Below the pieces are notes generated by a model that saw nothing but the letters and a program-made list of their open reading frames with translations, searched no databases and had not been told where the DNA came from. Shown here piece by piece: positions 35,240-47,242 of a stretch of DNA of 64,000 nucleotides. The translations under genes were made by a program, and so were the position numbers. The stretch's first letter is position 1. Every line of letters begins with the position of its first letter. Source of the DNA: Vicia villosa (taxonomy: Eukaryota > Streptophyta > Magnoliopsida > Fabales > Fabaceae); NCBI RefSeq assembly GCF_029867415.1, contig NW_026705220.1, positions 62,001-126,000 on the forward strand, read 5' to 3'.

Positions 35240-35954
35240 AAATGAGTCTCACATCCAAAGACATTTCTTGGTACAAAGATCATTTAAACACATAGGATGG
35301 TAAAGAAGTTATCTTCAGTTGCAGTGAGTTTCCAAATGTTCCTCTTATGGGGAGAAGAGGTGGTATTAATTACAACCTAACTCTTTCGAGAAGACAATTG
35401 GGGTTCGCTTTGAGAGGTCCATCTGAAGAAAGGGATGTACGTGACTCTTTGTTTTATAATGTATATGATGGAGTTGAATTGAAAAAGAAAGCAACTAGAG
35501 CCTAGGAGGACATCCATCTGAAAGGAAGGGATTACTTTGGGAAAAGAGATTGCGCTGCTTATTCATCATACGTGGGTTGGATTAAGAAGAGAGTTGAGAC
35601 CATTAAGTTACATTTTCCTGTGGAAGCTCCGCTATATTCGTAAGAGCCTGAACATCTTGATGTTATGTCTTAGGGGATTACGAGGAAATTCAAGCTCAGA
35701 ATCTTCAACTCCGTGAAGATAATGATAAGATGGTAGTGGAATTTCTAGTGGCTACTCAAGAGAGAGCTCAATTGGATCACAAGCTCAAAAATGTTAGAGA
35801 AGAAACATCCAGCATTGTGAAGGCTGGGAAGAGATCAAGAGTTGAAGAGGGTGGAGGAAGCACTTTTGTTTGTGCTGAGGTACAAATAGTGGAAGAGATT
35901 GAAAGGCTTAAAGCTCAATTGGAAGACAATGTCAAGGCACTTGTACCAGATTAA
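35240..35954 (+). pseudogene. Ogre ORF1-like (DUF7745-type) pseudogene
   Basis: Broken reading frame. Recognisable blocks are RRGGINYN, LSRRQLGFALRGPSEE, LKGRDYFGKRDCAAYSSYV and WIKKRVETIKLHFP. These match a protein family common in legume repeats (DUF7745 type, from memory). A coiled coil follows (35730-35954). There are in-frame stops, e.g. TAG just before the EDIHLKG block and another after APLYS. Its place upstream of gag on the same strand fits the extra ORF1 of Ogre elements. Confidence 0.6.
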
Positions 35955-36399
35955 CTTGGAGATTATGATGGATGTGATAGTTATATGCTGAAACAATGAC
36001 ATTGGGAGTGCATTTTTAATAGGAAGGACAAGCTAATTTAGAATTTGATCTTGAGGCCAGATGACACGAAGATAAAAAAAAGCAGTTGAAAGAGTCCCAA
36101 GCTTGGAGCCAGAAGAACCCAGGGCATAGAATTTTGACCTACCTGAAGTTGAAGGATTAGTTTTGTCTTTTCTTATGTGGGTCACCATCAGGCTTGTTGA
36201 TGAGATCTCTCAGTTGTTATTATAGTACTTTGCCTTTGGCTTTTATTTACGAACTAGTTGTATCCATATTATGTTCATTTAATGATGATTGTGGTTTGCC
36301 AGTACTCAATGTTCCTCTTTATTTCTCTTGTTTAATAACTCGAATTAAAGTCTTAGATTCTTGGAAATAACTGAACGTGTCATTGCATACATTGCATGC

Positions 36400-38068
36400 A
36401 TTCATGCACTCATGTACCACATGCATAAAAGGGTTTCCGACCGATCTTCTTATTTTGATTATGCTTTTCTTAGCAGAGATTGCAAAGCCAACTTTCCACC
36501 GTTATGCAACAAGAAGCAATCAGTGCCATCAGATGGAGCAGATTCAAGATGAACTAAACAACACAGGGACTCAGGGCCTGTGGTAAGACCCAAAAAAGAG
36601 ATTTTAGCTTTTAGCTTTTCAGCTCATATTAATGAAAATATTCTGTTTGATAACGCTATTTTAGCTTTTAGCTAGTAGTTTTTTTTTTCAAAAGCTATTT
36701 GAAGTAGCTTTTGAGCTCGTAGCTTTTAGCTTGTGACTTTTTTCCATTTATACCCTTATTATTTTAACAAAATATTATTGCCCTTATTAATTAAAATAAT
36801 ATTTTATGTCATTTTGTATCTATCAGCTAATGTAAAAACTAATTTACCAAACACTCGTGTTAGCTCATCAGCTATCAGTCACCAACTACCAGCTATCAGC
36901 TACCAGCTACAAGCTAGTTTTACCAAACAGAGCCTCAGATGACCAATCAGATGACACAACTCATGGAGGTTATCACCAGTCAAATGACTCATAGTCAGGA
37001 GGAGCTTAGGGCTCTTGTTGAGAGACCTCGCCGTAATGAAGAAAAACATCATGAGTTTATGTTTGAAGATATTTCTGTGGGTCAACCTCGTGCAGCTGCC
37101 ACTATAAACATCAATGGTACTCACTTCAATGGTCAATATGCTAATGGTTATCAGAACTTCATTCGTAACCAGGGTCTGTATGGTAACAAGGGTCTGTTTC
37201 CACCACCACCGCCACTTGAACTACATCAAAATTTGAGAATGAACCCTCATATGCAAGAGCTAGAGATGGATCGTAATGAAGACATATATTCTATGAACAA
37301 CACTACTTGGTTTCCCTGATGAAGATAGAAAGTTCCACATGCTTGAAGAAAGGTTGAAAGTTGTGGAAGGTCAAGGAGTTTTGGGGATGGATGTTACCGA
37401 GTTGGGGTTGGTGCTTGGGGTAAGAGTTCCACCAAAATTCAAAGTTCCTACTTTTGACAAATACACAAGTACTACTTGCTCGAAGACTTATGTGAAGGCT
37501 TTCCATAGTAAGATATCTGTATATTTTGAGGACGAAAGGTTGTTGATGCACTTTTCCATGATAGCCTGCCTGGGGCATCACTGGAATGGTACATGCAATT
37601 AGAACAAACTTACATTCGAAACTAGAGAGATTTGGTCGAAGCCTTGGTTAGGCATTATCAATATAACATCGATATAGAGCCAAATAGGACCCAACTACAA
37701 AGTCTGACCCAGGGCTCAAATGAGTTCTTTAAAGAGTACGCCTAGAAATGGCGTGAGATAGCTGCTCGAGTTCAACCTCCGTTGATAGAAAGAGAACATG
37801 TTGATATGTTCATGGGCAACTTGCAAGGTCCATATTACGATCTAATGGTGGGAAGCACTTCTGTAGGTTTTTTTGAGTTAGTGATGGCAGGAGAAAGAAT
37901 TGAAGTTGGTCTCAAGATGGGTAGAATCCAGTCTATAGGTTCTGGTAGCTATTCAAGTGGAAGTGGTAAGAATTCGTTCAGTGGATACCCTAAAAATAAA
38001 AAAGGAGAATCTAGTGTTGTGTATTTTTAGAGGGGTTGAGTAGTAAATTAACAAAAACTGCATGATGT
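36400..38068 (+). pseudogene. gag: Ogre-like gag pseudogene, 5' part
   Basis: Blocks in order: MEQIQDELNN; after a MITE, TNQMTQLMEVITSQM; then MLEERLKVVEGQGVLGMDVTE, VRVPPKFKVPTFDKY, YMQLEQTY-like, TQLQSLTQGSNE and MFMGNLQGPYYDLMVGSTS, with GERIEVGLKMGRI last. This is the capsid region of legume Ogre/Tat gag. Frameshifts and stops break it (e.g. after 37319, 37602 and 37740). It is interrupted at 38068 by the copia element and resumes at 53925. Confidence 0.8.
36575..36933. mobile_element. hAT-like MITE inside the gag pseudogene
   Basis: Gag-like frame stops at ...ACTCAG and resumes at ATGACCAATCAG. Between them lies a segment starting GGCCTGTGGTAAG and ending with the complement of CTGTTTGGTAAAAC. 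It contains repeated AGCTTTTAGCTT words and their complements. The flanking duplication is imperfect (CTCAG shared). Confidence 0.6.
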
Positions 38069-39601
38069 TGTTAGACGCTGGCCTAAAGATCTAGAGGGGG
38101 GGGGGTGAATAGATCTCACTAAGTTTTTAAGGATTTTTCTACTGACTTGAGCGAAAGCGGTTCTGAATCGACTTGCGTATATTCTGGACCGCTATTGCAA
38201 AGGTCGTATGTGTTTCAAAACCAAAGAGTAAGTGGAATTGATGGTGAAGTAATATGATAGCTAAACAGTACGTTTTACAACTGAAAACCAATTAACTTCT
38301 AGATTGACAATTTTGATTTTCAATGCAGTAAGATTGGATTAAGCAAAAACACAAACACTTGGTGATACGTTCAAATTGATAGTAATTCAAGTTGTGGTGA
38401 ATTGTGATGTTTGTGCAGAACTTTAATTCACAATTTTAACACTCGAATCGTTGATCAATTTTGCACTTATAACCAATTATGAACAGAAAGTAAAAGAGAA
38501 AGTAAAAGCGACAAGAACACGATATTTGTTTAGGCAGTTCGTCGATCGTCCTCGCTACGACTACGTCTGCCCCCAATTCCAAATTGAAATTGGGTAATCT
38601 TTCATTAATGTTGAAAGTAGTATATACAAAGAAGATAACAAAGCGATAAACGATAAACCAATTATGTCGATCCTTTGAATCTTCTTCCCCCTTAATCTTG
38701 AGCCAGATCAAGGTTATCCAAGAGCTTCACTTTGATTCCCTTCTGCAGTGTCTTGATTCCTTGAACTCCCCGTTCCTCAATCGTTACACTCAGCCGAATC
38801 CTCAATGAACGCCTCTTGATAAAAACCCCCAAGAACCACCCGTCGTGGAGGACAAAACCCGCAGATTTTATTCACCAACAAACCCCACAAACCTTCACCC
38901 ACTAGGAATCTTCAATTCCGTTCCATGGACGTTATCGAACTCATCACTAACCCGCAACGCAAGAATGATTATGTGTAATTGTGTTGGAGATGATGAAGAA
39001 CGAAGATGAGAAGCGTTTATGTATCTTTCAGTCGTTGGTATTGCTTGAATAATTACCCTTGCACAATATATATGATTGCATAACAGTTAGAACCAAGAAA
39101 AACTGATTTTTGAACTTTCTTGATCAGTTAGGTCGACCACTTGTAGTGCTTAGGTCGACCTAACAGAGCTTGCAGAATTTTGCTCCCAGTTAGGTCGACC
39201 TGTTGAAGGAGTAGGTCGACCAGAATCCTCTTCTGATGCATTCTGGGGTCATTTTCACAGATTAGGTCGACCTAGTTGCCATGTAGGTCGACCTAGTAGA
39301 CTGATATGAAGATTTCTTCATTTTGAGTCGACCTAAATGGTCTGTGAGTCGACCTAGCAGAGGTATATGGATTTTCCTTCATTTTAGGTCGACCTAGGTT
39401 GACAGTAGGTCGACCTAACTGCTGATTTTCTGCATTTTTCATGTCCAGCTTGTGTTGAGTCGACTTATATGCATATTGGATCACCTTGTGCTTTCATGAG
39501 TGATCAAATGCTTTGCTTTTCTGATTCCTCCTTGTTGTTTGAATGCTCATTTGAGTTTGCCATAAATCAAAAACATCTTTGAGTGTAATCTTGTATTCAC
39601 A
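38069..39601 (-). repeat. 3' LTR of the copia element
   Basis: TG...CA ends (TGTTAGACGCTGG at left, TTGTATTCACA at right on the + strand). The polypurine tract adjoins at 39602-39616. It contains an array of eleven GTCGAC palindromes between 39132 and 39464. Confidence 0.9.
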
Positions 39602-40102
39602 TACTCCCCCTTTTTGATGATGGCAAACCAATAGTCAAAAGCTTTGGTAGTAAGTGACACAGACTCAACAAGGCTCCCCCGTACATCCGGCATCTATCTC
39701 TCAACAGGGCAATCTCTCAACAAAGCTCCCCCGTACGCTCAGCATCTATCTCCCCCTTTGTCAACATCAAAAAGAGAAAACAGGAGAATAGAAGAGTAAC
39801 AAGAGAACCATAGATAATAATACTAGCATGTATAGTATAGTAGGTAAAAGGTAGTTAATGGTAGAATGAGACACATATGTGAGCAGGAGCAGTTTTTATG
39901 CATGAGGTCACTATAAGCATGTTAATTGATAGCATATTATAGTATCAATAATATTTTTGGAAGTGAACACCAATTGCGTTACCGCTTTTTCAATATGACG
40001 CCTGGCTTGATGATGAGCTACCTTTATGCTAAAAAATTGTTAGCAAGACAAATAGATATATACATAAAGTAAAGAAATAATATTAAGAGAAAACAAACGT
40101 AA
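39602..40102 (-). other. polypurine tract and 3' untranslated part of the copia element
   Basis: On the - strand AAAAAGGGGGAGTA lies directly before the LTR. A second, similar tract (AAAGGGGGAGATA) is present near 39750-39760. No env-like ORF was seen in the 500 bp between the pol stop and the LTR. Confidence 0.7.
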
Positions 40103-43100
40103 TTAGCCCAAATTAGAGATATCGAGTATCCCTAATTCCCTACGAATGTTGAAATATTGCTCCGTTGCTAGCGGTTTGGTGAAGATGTCAGCTAGTTGCT
40201 TCTTGCTTTCTACATGTTCAAAAGTAACGTCTCCTTTCTCTACATGATCTCGTAGAAAGTGATGCCTTATTTCAATATGTTTGGTACGTGAGTGTAAGAC
40301 AGGATTTTTACTCAAGTTTATGGCGCTTGTGTTGTCGCACATGATAGGTATGTGATCAAGCTTAATGCCAAAGTCAAGAAGTTGTTGCTTGAGCCATAAT
40401 ATTTGTGCACAGCAGCTTCCAGCAGCTACATATTCTGCCTCAGCAGTGGATAATGCAACCGATACTTGTTTCTTACTATGCCAACTTATTAATGAGTTTG
40501 AGAATAGATGACACGTTCCACTGGTGCTTTTTCTATCGGATTTGCAGCCAGCAAAATCTGAATCGGAGAATCCTACCAAATGACACTCATTTCCTTTTGG
40601 ATACCATAGACCATATGTAGTAGTTCCACGTAAATATCGCAGAATTCTTTTGACAGCTTTCAAGTGAGATTCTTTTGGACAAGATTGATATCTTGCACAC
40701 ATACACACACTAAACATAATGTCTGGTCTTGAGGCAGTAAGATACAATAGTGAGCCTATCATACCTCGGTATAATTTCACGTCAACCTCTTTACCTTTCT
40801 CATCTTTGTCTAGATTTGTATTTGTTGCCATAGGTGTGTCAATTTCCTTTGCTTCACTCATTCCAAATCTTTTGAGCAGCTCCGTACAATATTTAGTTTG
40901 ATTCACAAACGTTCCATGACTGAGTTGCTTGATTTGTAGGCCAAGGAAGAAATTTAGCTCACCCATGAGACTCATCTCAAATTCACTCTGCATAAGCTTA
41001 GAAAAGTCTTTGACAAGTTTTGCATTAGTGGACCCAAATATAATATCATCTACATAAATTTGGACTAAGAGAATATCCTTATCTTTTCTTTTAATAAAGA
41101 GAGTAGTATCAACTTTACCTCTAGAGTACCCTTGACTAAGGAGAAATTTGCTCAAACGTTCATACCAAGCCCGAGGGGCTTGTTTAAGGCCGTATAGAGC
41201 ACGTTTCAGCTTATAAACATGAGTTGGATACATGTAATTCTCAAAGCCGGGTGGCTGAGCAACATAGACTTCTTCATTTATATAGCCATTTAGAAAGGCA
41301 CTCTTAACATCCATTTGGAATAGTTTGAAGTCTTTAGAACAAGCATAAGCAAGTAAGAGGCGAATAGCTTCGAGACGTGCTACAGGAGCGTATGTCTCTT
41401 CATAATCAATACCTTCCTCTTGATTGTAACCTTGAGCAACTAATCTAGCTTTGTTTCTAGTAATAACACCGTTTTCATCAAGTTTGTTACGAAAAACCCA
41501 TCTAGTGCCTATTACTTGATGATCTCCCGGATGAGGGACTAAGTCCCAAACATCATTCCGTTTAAATTGGTTTAATTCTTCTTGCATGGCCATTAGCCAA
41601 TGCTCATCAAGTAATGCGTCCTTAGCGTTTTTCGGCTCAACTTGTGAAACAAAAGCAAAATGATGGCAGAAGTTACTTATCTTTGACCGTGTTGTAACGC
41701 CCCTTGAGATGTCTCCTATTATATTGTCAATTGGATGGTCTTTCACGTTTGTCCAGGCCTTGGGAAGTTCTTCATTGTTTGAGATGCTTTCTTTTTCATT
41801 TTCATTGTGAGACTCATCTTTCTCTCTCTCAGCATCTTTCTTTACAATACTATCATCCTCATCTTCCTTATCCTTGACAATGTCTTCAGTGGATGGGCCT
41901 GCACCATTAAATGAAAGACCTTTCTCGACATATTTTGCATAAGATTCATCAAAAGAAACATGTACTGACTCTTCTACTATAAGTAATCTCTTATTATATA
42001 TTCGATATGCTTTGCTAGATTGTGAGTAACCAAGGAATATGCCCTCATCAGCTTTAGCATCGAATTTGCCAAGATTATCCTTACCATTGTTCAAAACAAA
42101 ACACTTGCAACCGAATACATGGAGATGAGATACATTTGGTTTTCTACCCTTTAGTAATTCATAGGGAGTTTTGTTCAGTATAGGACGTATTGTTATCCTA
42201 TTCAAAACATAACATGCTGTACTAATCGCGTCAGCCCAGAAATACTTTGGTAGATTACCCTCATTTAGCATTGTTCTTGCCAGCTCCTCTAGAACTCGAT
42301 TTTTACGTTCAACTACTCCGTTTTGTTGAGGTGTTCTAGGAGCTGAAAAGTTATGCTCAATTCCATGTTTATCACAGTATTTTTCAAAAGAAATGTTTTC
42401 AAATTCTCCACCGTGATCACTTCGAATTGCAACTATTTTGTTGTTCATTTTGTTTTGACATAATCTTGCAAATTGTGTAAAGGCTGGAAAAGTTTGATCC
42501 TTACTAGGTAAAAAGATTGTCCAACAAAATCTCGAGTAATCATTGACAATGACAAAACCATAGGTGTTTCCACCTATGCTTTTAGTCCTTGAAGGGCCAA
42601 AGAGATCCATGTGAAGTAGCTCAAGAGGGCGTGATGTTGAAACCACGTTCTTTGATTTAAAAGAGATTTTTGTTTGCTTTCCCTTTTGACAAGCATCACA
42701 TAGATGATCTTTTGAAAACTTCATTTTGGGTAAGCCGATTACTAAATCTTTTGAGACAACTTTATTTAGTAAGTCAAAATTTATGTGGGCGAGACGTCTA
42801 TGCCAAAGCCATGAGTCATCGCCTAGAGCAACTAGACATTTGGTACTAGACTTAGATACCTCATCCAAGTTTAGCATGTAAATGTTGTTTACTCTTAAGC
42901 CCTTAAACATAATGTCTCTTTTCTTAGTATGTTCAATTGTGCATCCAGAATTTGTAAACATTACTTTAAAATCTTTGTCACACAATTGACTTATACTTAA
43001 AAGATTATGTTTAAGACCTTCTACTAGCAGCACATCAGTTATAGTAGTGGTAGAAGGGTTACCTACACTTCCTTTACCAAGTATGGCTCCCCGATTGTTA

Positions 43101-44377
43101 TCTCCATAGGTGACATACCCCTTTTTCTTTGCTTGAAACTCAACGAAAAGAGATAGGTCTCCAGTCATGTGTCTTGAACATCCGCTATCAAGGAACCACA
43201 ACCTTTCGGCAATGTCAAGACACTTTTCAGCTTTCTTTTTCTTGTTTTGATGAGCCATGAAACATAGGTTTGCTGATTCTTCTTCATCGCTTGACGAGCT
43301 TTCACTAGATGAATCACTTTCCCATGCTATGTAAGCTCTTTTGGATTTGTTATGACCTTTGCTTTGGTTCTTCTCCTTTTCTTTCTTAAGGTATGGACAA
43401 TCCGGTTTGTAGTGACCGGCTTTCCCACAATTGAAGCAAAGACCTTTGATCTTTCCTTTGTTGTCGTCATCTTGTTTGAACATGTTTGATTGCTTTCTAT
43501 AGTTGATCAATCCTTTGTCGGAATGTTTTGCTCCATTTTTCTTTAGATATTTGTTGTATCTTCGCACAAACAGTCCCATTTCCTCATCATCGGAGTCTTC
43601 GTCATCACTTGTGTCACTATCCTTTGGCTCTCGTTTTGAGGTCTTGGAGCTCGAAGCTTTTAGAGCTATTGACTTCTTCTCTACCTCTTTCTCCATGTTC
43701 TTTTCTTTCTTTGTCCTCTTCTCATGCATGTCAAGGCATTTAAGATGCTGTTCATGTTCCTCTAGTTTACCAAAGAGAGTGGTAATGTCTAAAGTGTTGA
43801 GATCATTTGCTTCCTTAATTGCTGTAACTTTGGGCTGCCATTCCCTGTTCAAACACCTTAAGATTTTGTTAGTAGCAACTGCATTGGAAACAGGTCTATC
43901 AAGAGAATTTAATCGATTTTTCAGGTGAACGAATCTTTTCTGCATGCTTTCGATGGTTTCACCATCTTCCATGTGGAAAAGTTCGAACTCTTGAGTTAAC
44001 GTATTGATCCTAGCTAGTTTGACATCATCCGTTCCCTCGTGGGCAACTTGCAATGTGTCCCACATAGCTTTAGCTGATCTACAATGGGAAACGCGATAGT
44101 ATTCATCAACTCCTAGAGCTGAGATTAGAATGTTTCTCGCTTTCCAATCGTATGCATATTTCTTTTCATCTTCAGCATTCCAAGTATCTTCTGGTTTTGG
44201 AACAACTGCACCAGCTGCATTTGTCATAGTGATCTGAAATGGACCATTGACAATAGCTGTCCAGATGTTCCTATCAATTGCATTGATATGGACACACATA
44301 CAATCCTTCCAATAGCCGTAGTTTTCTCCGTTGAAAACTGGAGCTCTATTATGAGCCCCTTTAGGTCCAGAGGCCAT
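40103..44377 (-). CDS. gag-pol: copia gag-pol polyprotein (1424 aa)
   Basis: One open frame with the complete set of copia functions. These are a UBN2-type gag (about 40-230), an acidic Ser/Asp-rich linker, a zinc knuckle [14 protein letters not shown] (about 313) and the protease [13 protein letters not shown] (about 397). The integrase has an [10 protein letters not shown] zinc part and catalytic blocks HMDLFGP (about 590), [11 protein letters not shown] and [11 protein letters not shown]. The reverse transcriptase has YVDDIIFGS (about 1109) and the RNase H has [11 protein letters not shown] (about 1312). ATG 44377 (context ATGGCCTCTGG) is preferred; the frame is open further up to the LTR with only a GTG. 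Length and order are normal for the SIRE lineage, without an env-like ORF. No stop or frameshift, so it could be autonomous. Confidence 0.95.
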   Translation of the reverse strand: MASGPKGAHNRAPVFNGENYGYWKDCMCVHINAIDRNIWTAIVNGPFQITMTNAAGAVVPKPEDTWNAEDEKKYAYDWKARNILISALGVDEYYRVSHCRSAKAMWDTLQVAHEGTDDVKLARINTLTQEFELFHMEDGETIESMQKRFVHLKNRLNSLDRPVSNAVATNKILRCLNREWQPKVTAIKEANDLNTLDITTLFGKLEEHEQHLKCLDMHEKRTKKEKNMEKEVEKKSIALKASSSKTSKREPKDSDTSDDEDSDDEEMGLFVRRYNKYLKKNGAKHSDKGLINYRKQSNMFKQDDDNKGKIKGLCFNCGKAGHYKPDCPYLKKEKEKNQSKGHNKSKRAYIAWESDSSSESSSSDEEESANLCFMAHQNKKKKAEKCLDIAERLWFLDSGCSRHMTGDLSLFVEFQAKKKGYVTYGDNNRGAILGKGSVGNPSTTTITDVLLVEGLKHNLLSISQLCDKDFKVMFTNSGCTIEHTKKRDIMFKGLRVNNIYMLNLDEVSKSSTKCLVALGDDSWLWHRRLAHINFDLLNKVVSKDLVIGLPKMKFSKDHLCDACQKGKQTKISFKSKNVVSTSRPLELLHMDLFGPSRTKSIGGNTYGFVIVNDYSRFCWTIFLPSKDQTFPAFTQFARLCQNKMNNKIVAIRSDHGGEFENISFEKYCDKHGIEHNFSAPRTPQQNGVVERKNRVLEELARTMLNEGNLPKYFWADAISTACYVLNRITIRPILNKTPYELLKGRKPNVSHLHVFGCKCFVLNNGKDNLGKFDAKADEGIFLGYSQSSKAYRIYNKRLLIVEESVHVSFDESYAKYVEKGLSFNGAGPSTEDIVKDKEDEDDSIVKKDAEREKDESHNENEKESISNNEELPKAWTNVKDHPIDNIIGDISRGVTTRSKISNFCHHFAFVSQVEPKNAKDALLDEHWLMAMQEELNQFKRNDVWDLVPHPGDHQVIGTRWVFRNKLDENGVITRNKARLVAQGYNQEEGIDYEETYAPVARLEAIRLLLAYACSKDFKLFQMDVKSAFLNGYINEEVYVAQPPGFENYMYPTHVYKLKRALYGLKQAPRAWYERLSKFLLSQGYSRGKVDTTLFIKRKDKDILLVQIYVDDIIFGSTNAKLVKDFSKLMQSEFEMSLMGELNFFLGLQIKQLSHGTFVNQTKYCTELLKRFGMSEAKEIDTPMATNTNLDKDEKGKEVDVKLYRGMIGSLLYLTASRPDIMFSVCMCARYQSCPKESHLKAVKRILRYLRGTTTYGLWYPKGNECHLVGFSDSDFAGCKSDRKSTSGTCHLFSNSLISWHSKKQVSVALSTAEAEYVAAGSCCAQILWLKQQLLDFGIKLDHIPIMCDNTSAINLSKNPVLHSRTKHIEIRHHFLRDHVEKGDVTFEHVESKKQLADIFTKPLATEQYFNIRRELGILDISNLG

Positions 44378-44415
44378 CTTTCCAATAAGTGTTTCACGAA
44401 GCACGGAATAAACCA

Positions 44416-44430
44416 GAGCTCTTGATGCCA
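44416..44430 (-). other. primer-binding-site-like sequence of the copia element
   Basis: Two bases from the 5' LTR the - strand reads TGGCATCAAGAGC, an imperfect match to the initiator-Met tRNA site TGGTATCAGAGC. Confidence 0.5.
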
Positions 44431-44432
44431 CT

Positions 44433-44863
44433 TGTTAGACGCTGGCCTAAAGATCTAGAGGGGGGGTGAATAGATCTCACTAAGTTTTTAAGGATTTTTC
44501 TACTGACTTGAGCGAAAGCGGTTCTGAATCGACTTGCGTCTATTCTGGACCGCTATTGCAAAGGTCGTATGTGTTTCAAAACCAAAGAGTAAGTGGAATT
44601 GATGGTGAAGTAATATGATAGCTAAACAGTACGTTTTACAACTGAAAACCAATTAACTTCTAGATTGACAATTTTGATTTTCAATGCAGTAAGATTGGAT
44701 TAAGCAAAAACACAAACACTTGGTGATACGTTCAAATTGATAGTGATTCAAGTTGTGGTGAATTGTGATGTTTGTGCAGAACTTTAATTCACAATTTTAA
44801 CACTCGAATCGTTGATCAATTTTGCACTTATAACCAATTATGAACAGAAAGTAAAAGAGAAAG
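44433..44863 (-). repeat. 5' LTR of the copia element, part next to gag
   Basis: Matches 38069-38501 of the 3' LTR up to GAGAAAG, where the nested element begins. Confidence 0.9.
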
Positions 44864-45686
44864 TGTAACACCCTTCTAAACCCCGCGGAAATTAATAAAA
44901 TAATTCAGAGTAAAACATGAAAACAAGGGTGCCACAATTCAATTTAAAACAATTTACCATAAATCAATTGTCATGCTTCACTTAGGAACGAATCATCAAT
45001 TTAACAAAATCATGTTTTTACACAACGGAATATTCATCATACAAATAAGCATAACATCATCTATGCAATATCTCACAACATGTATACATTAACAACACAT
45101 TAGAGTAACATCATAGACTCTAAACTAGCGTTCCCCAGTGTTACAATATCAGAGCATGACACCGACGTTATACTTAAACAAACTGGCCTATGAGCTATCC
45201 TCACCAAAGCCAAAAAGCCGCTACTCGCCAATCTGAAAATGTCAACAGTAAGGGTGAGTCTCATTCAAATTAACAAATGTTATTGAATCATAAATAATAA
45301 CACATCATAGTTACATCATTCACCCAATTGTTTCATAAACAGACATTCAGACAAGTTTCATCATCACAAAACAATTAACCAACACATCATCAATATTTAT
45401 AACACTGGAATACATCCAATCATGTTATAAAAATATGCATATGTATGCAACTGACACTATGCATGTGGTACCAACATCATCAAATGGGAATAACCCATGA
45501 CCGATCCAACATCATCAAGATACGGCCCTGCCAGCACAGATTCCACACAATGGGAATCATGCCCTTCACTGATCCAACACACCCTCATGGATACAATATC
45601 ATCAATGAACATGAATGAATGCAACATATACAACATACTTATACCATCGTCAAGTCTAATGAGTAACATCATCAAATACTCATTTT

Positions 45687-45719
<33 letters not shown>

Positions 45720-47242
45720 GTATGTTTATATACATTAGCATCATTCAAATATAATCAATCATCATCATCATCATCATCATTAAATAACATACATGTATCC
45801 ACATCAATCATCATCATCAATAAGGAAGAACATACATGTATCCACATCATTCTAAAACAAAGCAATCATCATCATACAATTCTTAACAATCGTCACATCA
45901 TAATGTTTTTCAAAACGAAATCTTATATTGTCACATTTCATCATATATGTCAACCATACATCATCCATCCAACAGATAAGATATTCACATCATCACGAAA
46001 CTATCTCATAAGCTTCATCATACCAACAAACAAATCATCACATAATAATGTCTTAAACATAGTTTGTATCGTTACACCTTATCATATATATCCACAACAC
46101 ATCATACATCAAAACAAGCAAATGTTGATAAAATAAATTCAAGATGCTGCTCATTTTATTATTATAACACAAAGAATATTTCATAAGCTTTATCCTGCTC
46201 GAAACGGCACTTAAAACAGGCCAACGGTTCGAAAGTTATGCATTTTTAAACTTTTCACAAATTACTAGCAGCACGCGGCGCCACACAATGTTCGCGACGC
46301 GCTGCCAGGAAACGACGCCTTCGCGGCGCAAACATATGCACGCGGCGCGAAACGAGAAAAGAACTACGCCTTCGCGGCGCCAACCTACCTTCGCTGCGCG
46401 AACTGGCAAAAATCAGAGATCTCAATCGCAATTGACAGTATACGAACCTGAATCCCAAATTCCTCAACCTCGACCAAATCGATTCAAGTTGATCAAACAC
46501 CACAAAACAGCCACACAACATATATCATACACACATATAACATATATTATGCATCATCAAACAATCATACAACACCAAATTCATGGAATTCATCAAAATA
46601 GATAATTATCAACAAACATCCCCAAAATCCCAACTCTATCATACGACTCAATTGACATGAAATAATATATCTATATCAGTCCTATTATCCATAACCCGAT
46701 AATAGATGTTAATCGGAAGAGTCCCCCCTTACCTTAGCCAAGAATCTGGACTTTTCCCCTTCTTCTTCATCAAACCCGTAAGCCCTTTTCCCTCAAATTC
46801 AGCAAGAATCTCCCATCTTCAAACTCGCTTATATCCCTCATCGAGAACCTCCCTGACACGAATTAATATATCAAATCGAAGGAAATTTCGTGTAGAATCC
46901 GAATCTTCGAGAATTACCTGATTTGGAGTTACGAGCCGAGAGTTATGACCCATTTTATGAAGGCTGCACCATGAATACGAAAATGGCTTTTGTATATGAG
47001 TTCTTCTTCTCTCCCTCTTAGGTCTTTCTCCTCTCTTTCTCAATTTTCTCTTATTTTCTTGTTTTATCAAAACATAACATAATTTAGTAATGGGCTTCTT
47101 CACACTAACACCCCCAAATTACTAACTCCACCAATGGCCCAACACTACATTTTATTATTTCTTCCCACATAATTCCAATAAAATGCTAATTCAAATTAAT
47201 TAATTTAAAACTTAATTAAATAATAAATTTTGGGATGTTACA
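44864..47242 (-). repeat. 3' LTR of the non-autonomous element (2379 bp)
   Basis: TGTAACACCC...GGGATGTTACA. It contains a (ATC)n microsatellite at about 45688-45717 and a cluster of GCGGCGC words at 46270-46400. Small ORFs in it are compositional. Confidence 0.9.

Noticed and set aside
39120..39490. Regularly spaced short repeats resembling a CRISPR array
   Set aside because: The repeats are 6-10-bp palindromes in an LTR of a plant retrotransposon, with unequal pair spacing and no cas genes. A CRISPR array is not plausible in nuclear plant DNA.
39602..40102. Possible env-like ORF behind copia pol, as in some SIRE elements
   Set aside because: Only 500 bp lie between the pol stop and the LTR, and no open frame of useful size exists there.
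45457..47103. Several 60-105-codon frames in the non-autonomous element's LTRs (one with a His run)
   Set aside because: They are repeated in both LTRs only because the LTRs are copies. They are low complexity, e.g. the His run is the (ATC)n microsatellite, and have no start context or family resemblance.
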